64,000 bases of DNA from Bradysia coprophila. Its lineage: Eukaryota; Arthropoda; Insecta; Diptera; Sciaridae. The number at the start of each line of letters is the position of its first letter. Position 1 is the stretch's first letter. Below the pieces are notes generated by a model, which was not told the DNA's origin, made no database searches, and saw only the letters and a program-made list of their open reading frames with translations. The translations under genes were made by a program, and so were the position numbers. Shown piece after piece: positions 1-15,039 of this stretch. The stretch covers positions 8,393,340-8,457,339 of the forward strand of contig NW_023503423.1 of assembly GCF_014529535.1 (NCBI RefSeq). The letters are read 5' to 3'.

Positions 1-350
1 AATTTTGTTGCAACCGTTTTCGTTATCAAGTCAGAGGTGTCATCCTAGATTCTGAAAAACAGGTTAATTCACCGAACCGTTCAAGTGTGGTTGTCTAGGA
101 TATAAACGAGGGTCAGATATTTGTAAATTTCGGTAACAAAGGATTTTCAAAAAGACAAGCCTTTGAGGATTTTCCTATCGTTTTCCAGGGATTTTTTAAT
201 TGATTCTGGATTGATTTTTAGACTTTAAATTTTCAATGATTTTCTTCTTATTTGATTTTCTTGAGCCTTTTGCGGATTTCGTCGAAGATTTTCTATGGAT
301 TTGCTACAAAATTTAGGATTTCTTTCGTAAGAATTTTCTTTTGGCTGACA
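1..350. other. T-rich non-coding stretch with degenerate GATTTTC motifs
   Basis: No credible coding frame. The motif GATTTTC or a one-base variant recurs many times between about 120 and 340, giving a low-complexity sequence that could be the edge of an old repeat. I see no terminal repeats that delimit it. Confidence 0.4.
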
Positions 351-352
351 AA

Positions 353-433
353 GGATTTTACATGCTACATGCGTCGAAAACCGTACTTTTCATGTTTCAA
401 GCACTTCTTTCGACGACCTTAGCATGTAAAATC
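353..433. repeat. Short inverted-repeat element
   Basis: GGATTTTACATGCTACATGCG at the left is matched in reverse complement by a sequence ending AGCATGTAAAATCC at the right, about 80 bp apart. The arms are imperfect. It abuts or overlaps the next MITE and may be an inner part of a larger composite. Confidence 0.4.
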
Positions 434-566
434 CATTACAAAACTCGGGATAAAAAGTGAAAAGTCTCGTTTTCGTGAGTTTGTGACCTCGGATTCGCCT
501 CGGATCAACAAAATTCACACGAAAACTCTACTTTTCATCTTTTTATCCCTAGTCATGTAAAATACT
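424..566. mobile_element. MITE, family with GGATAAA-type ends, copy 1
   Basis: The left end (CATTACAAAACTCGGGATAA) and right end (TTATCCCTAGTCATGTAA) are imperfect inverted repeats about 140 bp apart. The interior (CCTCGGATCAACAAAATTCA) recurs almost unchanged at 18189-18327, so this is a dispersed family. Part of one end also appears around 1146-1185. It has no coding capacity. Confidence 0.6.
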
Positions 567-973
567 ATTCTTTGGACATAAAACTACTCGGGGACTTTAG
601 AAGCACTTCTTTAGACCTCTCAGCCATGTAATAAGAGTCATATCGCCAAGACTTCAGGCGATTGGGGAACAAGCGGTCTTCGATTTTAATGAGTGATAGC
701 TCGTTGGATTCGTCTTTCAATTCTAGGAAACACGTATCTTTCACTTTTTCTTTAAAAAAAATATTTTCTGTCAAAAGCTCTCAAAAGTAAAGACATGTCA
801 GAGGGTACCGAAAACAGTTTTTCGGCAATAACTCAATAAAAAAATTATTTTAAATTGTTGTAATGTTGTACGAATGTCGGCCTTGGAAAGACCTCACTCA
901 TTAAAATGGGAGAACGCTTGTTCCCAAAGTTAAAAAAAATCGCCTGAAGATTTGGCGATGACTCATAAATATT

Positions 974-1064
974 ATGCACCGTGTCCAAATGTTTATTTTG
1001 ACGAGTAGGTGATTGTGATCCTAAGCCGAGAAGGCGCAAATGAACATTTGGACATGGGTGCATA
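974..1064. repeat. Small palindromic element
   Basis: ATGCACCGTGTCCAAATG at the left mirrors CATTTGGACATGGGTGCAT at the right, about 90 bp overall. This looks like a minimal MITE. The open frame that covers it on the minus strand is a by-product of the inverted repeat. Confidence 0.5.
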
Positions 1065-1304
1065 GAATGTTTAATTTGTCGATGCAAAGATAAATCTAAA
1101 CTCCCTCTCCGAGCTGATTCACAATGTTAGTCTTACCACACAGAGACATATAAAGTCCATTACATAACTCTGGATAAAAATGAAAAGTATCTTTTGGCTG
1201 TAATAGTCTTTTAATTTACTGGGAAGGTAACAAGGCATTTCACTCTCTAGCGAAATGTCTTCACCACCCCCATAAATTAAAATGGCATACTATATCAGGG
1301 AGGT

Positions 1305-1545
1305 CGACTAAATCGAAAGCACAGAACACTTTCTTTGCGAATGCCCAGCATACATTATGGCTCGATCACAGTATCTAGGTTCATACGTAACCAAGTACAC
1401 CTCGATATGGAGTATCGCTCCATCAAACATCCTCAAATTTCTAAACAAGACTAAAAGAATATAAACGACCGTGGGTACGCGCAACAGGCCCATCTGAGGC
1501 TTAGGTGCAGGCGTAAAAGCCACCCACTTATTCTATCTATCTATC
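1305..1545 (+). mobile_element. 5'-truncated LINE 3' end with 14-bp TSD
   Basis: The fragment matches the 3' part of the LINE copy at 11614-12219: the coding remnant around the CCHC-like region, the shared motif CCCATCTGAGGCTTAGGTGC, and a (TCTA)n tail. It is flanked on both sides by the same 14 bases, TATATCAGGGAGGT (1291-1304 and 1546-1559). This is the signature of target-primed insertion of a 5'-truncated LINE. The coding frame is broken. The RNase H seen in the longer copy places the family in the I/Jockey-group lineages that carry RNase H. Confidence 0.88.
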
Positions 1546-1559
1546 TATATCAGGGAGGT

Positions 1560-2210
1560 AACTCGATATCTCTTATCACGGGGAGAAAAAGTTCCTCTGA
1601 TACTATTACAAGACTGGGGATGAATAGTTATTTGCATCACTTGAATTGAAACTATGAAATTACAGTATACGTGTGAATTCGTATACTGAGAGAATAATTT
1701 TTTGCATGAGTATGTATGAATGTATGTTTCGTCGAGACGAATCATACATACGTTTCTACATTTCTATCGCGTTTGTACACATCGTTCAAGGTTAAACTTA
1801 AATGTATAGAAGAAGAATAAGAATAAAAACAAAACCGAAAATACGCGATACAAAGCCGAACGAGTCGATCGTTCGATGTTCATTATAATATGGAGAGAAG
1901 CTCCACCTTCGTTATCATTTAAAATAAAATTTCTCTCTTTGGCGAATAACGTAAATAACCACAGGAAATGCCACTATTAAGTAAAACATTGCTCACATCC
2001 CTAGACCTGTTTACAAGGTCTGCTGAGAGAGAACTAAAAAAGTGTAGTTTCCGATTACTTTTTGCGCGTGATATTCAGTGTTTTCGTGGTGAGGCGAGTG
2101 TAAAAGTAGTTTTCTTGTGCATTTTATTGTATTTTATTCCCACAATTAAAGGACAATATTGTCGTTTTTCTATTCTACTGATTCCTTACAGAAATTAAAC
2201 GTCATTAATG
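1560..2210. other. No gene recognised
   Basis: AT-rich sequence with short chance open frames on both strands. Nothing in it resembles a known domain, and I see no delimiting terminal repeats. Confidence 0.4.
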
Positions 2211-2440
2211 CCGTTTAAGTTGGTATTACTCATTAATCAGGAAAATTTTAATTCAGAATACCAAAAATCAGGAAAAATTTTTAGGAAACGTAAATTAGGA
2301 AAAATATTTACGAAACCAAATATTGGGAAAATGTGAAATTGGGAAAACATAAAACAAGTAACACGAAAAATATGAAAAGTTGGAAGAAAAACTAGTTTTT
2401 TTTCCATGAGAGTTGCATAGACTCTCACCAATAACTCGCC

Positions 2441-3095
2441 ATTCGATGATGTCGACTATATTCGAGGATGTCGACTACATTCGAGTACATCGTCTTTATT
2501 AGAAGACATCGACTATATTCGAGTACATCGACAATATTAGATGACATCTACAAATATATTGACTATATTTGAGGACATCGACTATCTTCGAGAACATCTT
2601 CTATATTCAATGAAGTCGACTATATTCGAGAATGTCGACTATATTCAAGGACATCTAGTATATTCGAGGACATCGACTATATTCGAAGACATCGACTATA
2701 TTCGAGAACATCGACTATAGTAGAGGACATCGACTATATTCGAGAACATCGACTATAGTAGATGACATCGACTATATTCGAGGACATCGACTACATTCGA
2801 GGATGTCGACTATATTACGTGACATCGACTATATTCGAGGACATCGACAATATTCGAGAACATCTTCTATATTCAATGAAGTCGACTATATTCGAGGATG
2901 TTGACTAAATCCGAGGACACCGATTATATTCGAGAATATCGACTATATTAGAGGACATCGACTACATTCGAGGATGTCGACTATATTACGTGACATCGAC
3001 TATATTCGAGAACATCGACTATATTTGAGGACATCGACTATATTAGAGGACGTCGTCTGCTTTATTCGAGTACATCGACTATATCCGGGAATAGT
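2441..3095. repeat. 19-bp minisatellite array
   Basis: About 30 or more tandem copies of a 19-bp unit close to GACATCGACTATATTCGAG, with frequent variants (CTACATTCG, TATATTACG, GATGTCGAC). Many units carry ATCGA/TCGA palindromes. The array sits inside the foldback-like element. Confidence 0.9.
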
Positions 3096-3295
3096 CGAGC
3101 ATATGACCAATGCTCATTGAGCATATGAGAATATATAGAGTAAGTTCAGTTCGATTGTAATTGGAAGACAAATAAATTATGACTCGATTGTACTGGAATT
3201 CACTTCATATACATAAGTACAATATTGCGCACGCCAGTAATATTATGTTTTTTACAGATGATGTAGCGCCGCAGGCCGTGAAGAATTTAAAAAAA

Positions 3296-3362
3296 TAAAA
3301 AAGCGGGGTCGAGGGGCGGCAGCCCCCGCAAAGGGGAGTCAAGGGGGGAGTATCCCCCCTTG
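3296..3362. repeat. GC-rich hairpin block
   Basis: A short, sharply GC-rich island in AT-rich DNA contains two potential hairpins: GGGGCGGCAGCCCC, and AAGGGGGGAGTATCCCCCCTT. It does not look coding. It lies near the end of the foldback-like element. Confidence 0.6.
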
Positions 3363-3643
3363 CACGTCCTTATAAACATTGATGTGGATATTTTGTCCGA
3401 AATTTATTTTGTCCCGAAACTCATTACAATTTCTGATTCATGGTTTTCTTAATGCTTAATGCTTCCTAATAAGTGGAGTTCCTGATTAATTTTTCCTGAT
3501 TTGTGTTTCCTGAATAATGTTTCCTGATTTTTGTCGACTGATTATTGGATTCCTGATTTTTGTCTTCCTAATTAATTCATACATCCGTTTAAGTTAATGT
3601 TTACCAGAACCTAATTTACATAGTATGTTGGACTGGTAGTCAA

Positions 3644-4178
3644 GTGCGATTTTATGGTTGATTATCGTAGATGGATCGACCAGTAACTCAAATCGCGATG
3701 TTGCCAAGCTAGGATCGGCCTGGTTTGGTCTAGGGGGCCGACGTTGCCTAACACTTCTTTTCGCTCTATGAAATTTTGATTTTTGAAAATTTATTTAAAA
3801 ATATAAAATGAAATATTTTTGACATGGTTCCATGGGCGAAATTATTCCGAATGGTGTCTATTTTATGTAAAAAATAAAAAACATTAATTACTTAAAAAAA
3901 AGCATTTACCGGATTTTCCAGATTTGCACATTATTTTGTATTGATGGGCGCCATCTTAAACTACAGCGCCATCTGCATACTTTTTCAAGTACTTATATTT
4001 TTCTCATATGCAGATTTTTTTCCCACTCAATTCGGATCAAAATTCAATTTTATAGAGCCGAAAGAAGTTTTAGCTGACGGCGGCTCCCTGGCCCAAACCA
4101 GGTCGATACCAGCTTGGCAACATTGCGATTCGGGTTCGTGGCCGACCCACCTACGATAATCAACCATAAAATCGCTTT
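3644..4178. mobile_element. Element with ~100-bp TIRs
   Basis: Left arm 3650-3745 and right arm 4072-4175 are reverse complements with substitutions. Examples are TTTATGGTTGATTATCGTAG against CTACGATAATCAACCATAAA, and matching blocks around TTGCCAAGCT/AGCTTGGCAA. The spacer is AT-rich and non-coding. A single end-like remnant (TTTATGGCTGATTATTG) occurs near 52350. The two open frames covering the right arm are by-products. Confidence 0.65.
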
Positions 4179-4410
4179 TTACATTCAATATGAGCGAAAA
4201 GACAACTCGCACCAGACTATGGTTGGACTTAACCTGATCTGATCTGACATCTGAAAAACCTGAGAAAGTATTTCCAAAAAACGAAGTGACTATTTGCACC
4301 CTGGTGAAAATAGTCTTCATAGCACTATTTAAACCCGGGTGTAAATAGTCTAAAATACACTACTTGCACCTATACAGCGTTTCCACACTGACCTACAAAT
4401 TGAGGGTCTT

Positions 4411-5105
4411 TGTACAAACTGGCCTAACAGTTGTACGTTCCGTCAAAATCAACTTTAATCTTCCTTGTACAAACTAACTTAACAATTGGGTGTTTCGTCA
4501 AATTCAACTTGAATCTTCCTTGTACAAACTTCCTAAACAATTGGGTGTTTCGTCAAAATCAACCATAATATTCCTTGTATAAACTGGTCTGACAATTGGG
4601 TGTCTCGTCAGAAGCAATTTAAATATTCCTTGTACAAACTGGCCTAACATTTGGGTGTTGCGTCAAACCAACGCACTTCAAGCAAAAGTGGTACTCTAAA
4701 TAGGGTACTGAAACTTGACAGTGCTTCATACGAAATTTTACACTGTAAAAAGTGGTGATAAAATTTCATACAAAAAGTACTCTATTTGGCAGCTGTCTTT
4801 AATAGCACTTTTGCTTGAAGTGCGTAGGTCAAACTCAACTTGAATATTCCTTGTACAAACTTTCCTAACATTTGTGTACTTCATCGATTTGAATATTCAT
4901 CGTACAGACTGGCCTAATAATTGGGTGTCTCGTCAAAATCAACTCTAATTTTTCTCGTACGAACTGACCTAAAAATTAGGTGTTTTGCCATACTCAATTT
5001 GAATTTTCCTTATACAAACTGGCCTAACATTTGGGTGTTTCGTCAAACTTAACTTGAATCTTCATTGTACAAACTGCCTCAACAATTGGGTGTTTCGACG
5101 ATTTG
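4411..5105. repeat. 55-bp satellite-like tandem array
   Basis: Ten copies of a 55-bp monomer with the core TTCCTTGTACAAACTGGCCT and TTGGGTGTTTCGTCAAA. The GTACAAACT landmarks occur at about 4411, 4466, 4521, 4576, 4631, 4852, 4901, 4956, 5011 and 5066. The 55-bp phase is exact except across the inserted MITE and one shorter unit. Confidence 0.9.
4669..4827. mobile_element. 159-bp MITE with 7-bp TSD, copy 1
   Basis: TIRs are CAACGCACTTCAAGCAAAAG at the left and its near-perfect complement ending GCTTGAAGTGCGTAG at the right. The 7-base target GTCAAAC is duplicated exactly at 4662-4668 and 4828-4834. It landed inside the 55-bp array, so it is younger than the array. A second copy is at 61864-61972. 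Confidence 0.9.
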
Positions 5106-5150
5106 GTGCAAATAGTGTATATTAGGCTATTTGCACCCGGGTGCAAATGG

Positions 5151-5540
5151 CATCTACATCCAATTAACGTAAGTCCTAAAAAAAATTAAATTTTTGGGCA
5201 TGTCGAACCTGTTCCAAGCATTAATTGGAATTGGAATTAATTGGCATTTTTAAAAGCTGTTTTAGTTTTACCATGTGCACCCTGTGCGATATTTTTCGGC
5301 TGGGTTTAATTTAATTTAACGCAACGAACGCAACGCGCTGTCACGCTCATTCGACTCTGGCACGCTGCGATTTCAAATTTAATATGGCGAAACAATAAAT
5401 TTTTTTTTATTTTTTTTTATTTTGCCGCAAAAGTCTCTATAAATATTTACATAGAATTATAAAAGTTGTTGTAGCAAAATGCACAAAATGTTTTGACAAT
5501 TGTAGTAACGTATAAGCGTGTCTCGTTGGCCGAGTCTACA
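5151..5540. other. Upstream region of the zinc-finger gene
   Basis: This non-coding region precedes the predicted start of the zinc-finger gene. It holds a CG-containing block (5310-5375) followed by long T-runs. No clear TATA box or initiator can be assigned, so the transcription start is unknown. Confidence 0.35.
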
Positions 5541-10786
<5,246 letters not shown>

Positions 10787-11120
10787 AGATCGCTAAAGCT
10801 CACCGGTTGGGACAACCAGACAATTTTTTCTTTTGTTTTTTTGTTCTCATTTGGGAATCGAAATGCTGAATTAATCAATTGTAATAAGACAAAATGTTAT
10901 AAATAAAAAAGGAAATGAAGAAGAAGAAGAAGAAGGAGAAATCTATCAGAAATTACGAGAGCGATACAAATTTTTAAAAGAGACACTATGTGAGAGAGGG
11001 AGGGAGAGAGAACTTGATAATATTTACATGAAATCTTTTTTTTTTCATTTTTAGACACTTAAGTTCAATTTAATTCTAGTATAGATGTACAATGTGACAT
11101 TTCGAGGAAAAAAATAAACA
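10787..11120 (+). other. 3' UTR of the zinc-finger gene
   Basis: AT- and purine-rich sequence follows the TAA stop. It has an (AAG)n run near 10915 and AATAAA signals at 10902-10907 and 11113-11118. Either could be the polyadenylation signal. Confidence 0.5.
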
Positions 11121-11602
11121 ATTATGTGTTATCGAAACAAATATTTCGCAAAAGAATTTTATTTCACATTAAGAACCCCACGTTCACCATGCAATCTGAT
11201 ATTCGATTCAACATAGCACTGACCCAAGCAGTAGAACAGATTTTTTTAACGGATATTTAGCCCCTCTAATATGATCTGCCACAAAATAAACAAGATTATG
11301 GGTGAGAGTACCTAATGTAATCTCTATTTTTTCAATGAGGAGTAACAGGCAAACATAGCTTGAGAGAAATTTTAATGGAATTAATTTTGTCATTGAATGA
11401 CGCTCAGTATGAACTCAACTGGAACCGTTGTGTTCTTGAACATATTATTGAAGCATCAACATTTCGGCATATCGTGCCAATCGTCAGTCAAGTCATTCAA
11501 CTTGATATGTTGATATGGGTACTGAACCGAAAGTTGTAAGTTCTAATATGAACAATCTTCGGTAAAACTGGGTCTAGTGAATTCTAACTGAAATGACGGT
11601 CA
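11121..11602. other. Intergenic, no gene seen
   Basis: AT-rich spacer between the zinc-finger 3' UTR and a LINE insertion. No domain-like open frame. Confidence 0.4.
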
Positions 11603-11613
11603 CTGACATCTAA

Positions 11614-12219
11614 TTGTCGGAATCTATCCAAATTTCACTTATCTGGGTCCCAGGTCACTCAAAAATAGCCGGTAATGAAAAAGCGGACGAACTAGCAAGA
11701 TTAGCTTCTAGTACTCGTTCCACTGGCCCCGAACCAGCAACCGCAGTATCATTTTCTACCCTCCAACGAATAATATCGGACTGGAAAGCCCAAAAGTTCA
11801 AAAATCACTGGAATTCATTGAACACCGCGCGATAAGCCAGAAACTCAATTAAAATAAACGACAAAAATACTAAGTATCTCTTGTCGCTCAGTAGATCCAA
11901 TATTAAAAGGCTCACAAGCGTGAAAAAACATCTTCACACGATAGGTATATCGACTGACCCGTATTGCGACATGTGCGGCGATATTGAAACTACAGAACAC
12001 TTCCTTTGCCATTGTCCAGCGTATATCAAGTCAAGAGCAACACATCTAGGCTCGTATACAATCAATTACAACTCAATATGGAGTATTGCTCCAACAGACA
12101 TCCTTAAATTCATAAATAAATCCAAAACAATTAAAGTAACTGTGGGGAAGCACAACAGGCCCATCTGAGGCTTAGGTGCAGGTTATATTCCACCCACTTA
12201 TTCTATCTATCTATCTATC
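11614..12219 (+). mobile_element. 5'-truncated LINE with RNase H remnant and (TCTA)n tail
   Basis: The plus strand encodes the end of an RNase H domain (IWVPGHSKIAGNEKADELAR). After a frameshift and an in-frame stop near 11833 it continues as a Cys/His segment (YCDMCGDIETTEHFLCHC) typical of the C-terminus of RNase H-bearing LINE ORF2. It ends in GGCTTAGGTGC..., then (TCTA)n. Flanks CTGACATCTAA (11603-11613) and CTGACAGCTAA (just after the tail) look like a TSD with one change. The copy is dead and about 600 bp long. Confidence 0.88.
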
Positions 12220-12607
12220 TGACAGCTAACGTCATACTCCAAAGTTAATTCTATCTCAAGCTTTGAATGCCATGTGTCACAGCTAATTGATGGACGACCA
12301 CCATTTTGTTTTGACGAAAGAAGCCATTTTGTTAACAATGTTAGCTATCATTGTAAAAACAAGATTTTTTGAACCGCCACAAGTATAAATTTAATTGGAG
12401 ATTTATAGAAATTCGCACAAATAATTGTCAGAATTATTCTTAAATGAAAATTTTGTCAATAAACATTTAATTTTCGAAAACAACGTACTGTCAACAACTA
12501 GAGCATGTATGTCCAAAATATAGTACACCAGCAACTCCCACTTTTATAATGACAGCAAATTAGGGTTGTATACGAAGGCCCTCTAGGAAAATCGGTTCTA
12601 CGCTATA

Positions 12608-12798
12608 GGTTTGTTCCAAGGCCATATGAATTGTCAAATTTCATCCATATAACCATAACCTCAATAATATCTCTGTGTAAATCGCGTAGGCGACGTTGCT
12701 CGATTTGTATGAAATATCACGTAAGCGACGTTGCTGTGGATGAAATTGTCGTTGTTCGGGTTGTCAAAGTTCGTGTTTACAGTTACTTGGAACAAACC
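12608..12798. mobile_element. TA-flanked MITE, copy 1
   Basis: TIRs GGTTTGTTCCAAG and CTTGGAACAAACC are flanked on both sides by TA, the target duplication expected of Tc1/mariner-type elements. The interior contains CCATAACCTCAA, also found in the related copy at 13967-14142. Non-coding. Confidence 0.65.
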
Positions 12799-12829
12799 TA
12801 TGGATTCAAACGAGTAAATCACGTAAGGG

Positions 12830-13378
12830 ATTTATTTATTTATTATTTATCAACGGTTTACACCAACTGATAGTTATGATAATACAAAGCGGGAATGAAA
12901 ACAATAATAGAACAAAAAGATGAATCAAACTTAAATCAATAATGAAATTATCGTCAAAGAAAAAACCAAAGAAGATAGAAAAATTAAAAAGAAAAAGAAG
13001 AAAAAAGAACTAAAAGCGAAGCAACAAAAACAGAATAAGGAAAACTTTAAAACTAACTCAGTACGTTCTGTAATTTGGAAATGAATAGTTCTCAGGTATC
13101 TCGACGGAACGAACACTGCTGGGAAATGCGCCCCTAGACACTGATCGGTCGTACAAATGTGCAAAACGGTTGAAGATCGGTTGAAGACGGTAGTCTGAAG
13201 GTGCTGTCGCGTCGTACAGTTCGTCTCAAGGCATAAAGTATGAATTGCTTTTGTATGGACTCGATCTCGTGCATTCTCGTGGTACAGTGTGGTTTCAAAA
13301 CGGTGCAGGCATATTCTTAATGCGACCTTACGTGAGTGCTGTTGTATATACTTTTCAAAGCTTTGACGGAATGGAATT
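12830..13378 (-). mobile_element. Degenerate LINE fragment, reverse transcriptase C-terminus and 3' end
   Basis: On the minus strand the translation gives, in broken frames, ALKSIYNSTHVRSH, then EYACTVLKPHCTTRMHEIES and IQKQFILYALRRTVRR. This is the pattern found just after the catalytic palm of Jockey/CR1-like reverse transcriptases. A T-rich stretch follows and the element ends in an (AAAT)n-type tail at about 12830-12850. It carries several stops and is not functional. Confidence 0.7.
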
Positions 13379-13379
13379 C

Positions 13380-13650
13380 GTAGCAAATTCGTTTCGAGGG
13401 ATTCTTCTGAAAAACAGAAGACCGAAATCGGACGCATTTTCTATTGGAATTTTTTGTATGTGCCCAGTAAAATATTCGACCCCAGAAGCCAAAACCACTT
13501 TCAAAAAAATTCTTCGAAGCTTGTGTGGCTAGTGTGAGGAGATCAAAGGCCGAAAACATGCACTTTTTTTTACAAAAATTTCTCCAGTTACATGAGCCGT
13601 ACATGGTCACGTGGGGTGTCATTAGAAAGGTAATTGCATTTACTTCCATG
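13380..13650. repeat. Dispersed repeat, copy 1 (inverted partner at 15040-15410)
   Basis: Blocks of this segment recur in reverse complement at 15040-15410. Examples are CGAAATCGGACGCATTTTCT, AAGCCAAAACCACTTTCA, and the stretch around GACCATGTAC/GTACATGGTC. It lies next to the LINE fragment and may be part of the same or another old element. The open frames across it are not conserved as protein. Confidence 0.6.
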
Positions 13651-13966
13651 GAAAATAGGGTCTTACCTCATAACATTAACACAATTAATAGTAAGTGCAG
13701 TACGTCCGTGGCTGTAAATTTTTATTTCTATTCTTAAGTTTGGGGTGGTTTTATAGCCCGATCCGAAGGGAATGGTTTTATTTCCACTTGGTAAAATTTC
13801 GAGAACGTCCGTACTGTGATTTACGTAATTAAGCAATGCAATAGTTATTTATGACATTGATTGTGAAGTACTGTATTAGGCTCGAGATGTGTAATTATGA
13901 CACGAGGCCGCAGGAAATAAGTGAGTAATGAAATTTGAACAGAACATAAATATGTGTCATAATTTA

Positions 13967-14142
13967 GATCTGTTCCGAATGCAGGTGCAAATCCGAATGC
14001 AGGTGCAAAGTGCAGCTTGCTCTCAAACGTCATCCAAAGAGCCATAACCTCAACGCTTTTCCATACATTTTGTCAACATATTATTTGGTTATGTTGTCTG
14101 TGGATGACGTTTGACATCTCGATGTTGCACTTGGAACAGACC
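13967..14142. mobile_element. TA-flanked MITE, copy 2
   Basis: Ends GATCTGTTCCGAATGCAGG and its counterpart ending GTTGCACTTGGAACAGACC are flanked by TA on both sides. It resembles the element at 12608-12798 in its ends and in the CCATAACCTCAA interior motif. Confidence 0.6.
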
Positions 14143-14327
14143 TATAGAGTTTCTTTTTTTAACGAGTCATATTTAAAATCATCAGAAGTGGTGTGTTCCC
14201 GCATATCTTATAAAATGGCGATCTGTGTGACCTCTCCAATGTTAACAGTGGATTATTTTCATTAAAAAAATGTATAGCCAAAAACGTCCTCTTTAGAAAA
14301 TTTTAACAAACTTAGAGGTGCCATAAC

Positions 14328-14596
14328 CAAGGTAAATATAGTGAGGAGGTAATGGCATACATAACGAATCAGATCTGCGGTGGCACGAAAGTTCGATACA
14401 AACGCCATCTCATCCCTTCGTTGAAAGCAAAAAGTGGAATAGAAAGTCGGGTCATCTGTTGTGAGATAGCGAAAATATTTTTGTGAAATACAAGAAAATC
14501 TTAGTCAACCATTTTAAAAAAAGATGTCATTGGCATCGAACTTATGTGCTACGCCGCGCGTCTGAATGACATTACCTCCTCACTATATTTACCTTG
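14328..14596. mobile_element. hAT-like MITE A, copy 1, 8-bp TSD
   Basis: 269 bp with TIRs CAAGGTAAATATAGTGAGG and CCTCACTATATTTACCTTG. The exact 8-bp duplication GCCATAAC flanks it at 14320-14327 and 14597-14604. The interior is non-coding. A second copy in the opposite orientation is at 17067-17337. Confidence 0.92.
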
Positions 14597-15039
14597 GCCA
14601 TAACCTTTTCGTTCAGAATCTAGAGTATATTAATCTATTCATTCAACAACTAGCAACTACCTAAAAATGAAACTAATTGATTTGGTACATACCATAAGTG
14701 AATATCCTCCCTGTTTTATTTTTTATTTTATTTTATAAATAAGCATATGACTTAATTAGAACAGCTAAAACATTCATCGAAAAAAAAAACAACGAATTCT
14801 GCCTTATTATTTATGCAAGTGTTTCAGTATTGATCTTGTAGCTTGTTTAAGGTAAAAATTAAATTTTTCACAATTTTATCTCATAGTAAAAGTTAATAAG
14901 AACAATAATTTCCCACTTATCCCTTTAGGGCATCTTTGTTTGTCTCGGTATATATGTTCTCGGCAGATAAAAAGGAGTATGCAGCTATTGCCAAAATTGT
15001 TATCTTGACGTGTGGTCATTAAAGTTCTCAAAAAAGCAC

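Larger units (their letters stand above)
2222..3584. mobile_element. Foldback-like element with internal minisatellite
   Basis: The two ends (about 2222-2400 and 3475-3584) are inverted relative to each other and built of short degenerate AATCAGGAAA subrepeats, as in foldback transposons. The same 11 bases, CCGTTTAAGTT, lie immediately outside both ends (2211-2221 and 3585-3595), a plausible TSD. The interior holds a 19-bp tandem array, an LTR-like AT-rich stretch with an AATAAA at about 3170, and a GC-rich hairpin block. I see no transposase. Confidence 0.5.
4325..5150. mobile_element. Composite element: inverted ends around a 55-bp tandem array
   Basis: The left border contains CCCGGGTGTAAATAGTCTAA and then TACACTACTTGCACC. 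The right border contains the reverse complement of a close variant (CCCGGGTGCAAATAGCCTAA, TACACTATTTGCACC). Between them lies a 55-bp repeat array, itself interrupted by a MITE. The layout is repeats inside TIRs with no coding sequence, like the foldback-like element just upstream. Confidence 0.5.

Noticed and set aside
3110..3240. A solo LTR inside the foldback-like element
   Set aside because: AATAAA and a downstream AT-rich stretch are suggestive, but there are no TG...CA borders with a TSD.
4027..4320. 97-codon minus-strand and 72-codon plus-strand frames near 4.0-4.3 kb
   Set aside because: They cover the TIR of the element at 3644-4178 and show no domain.
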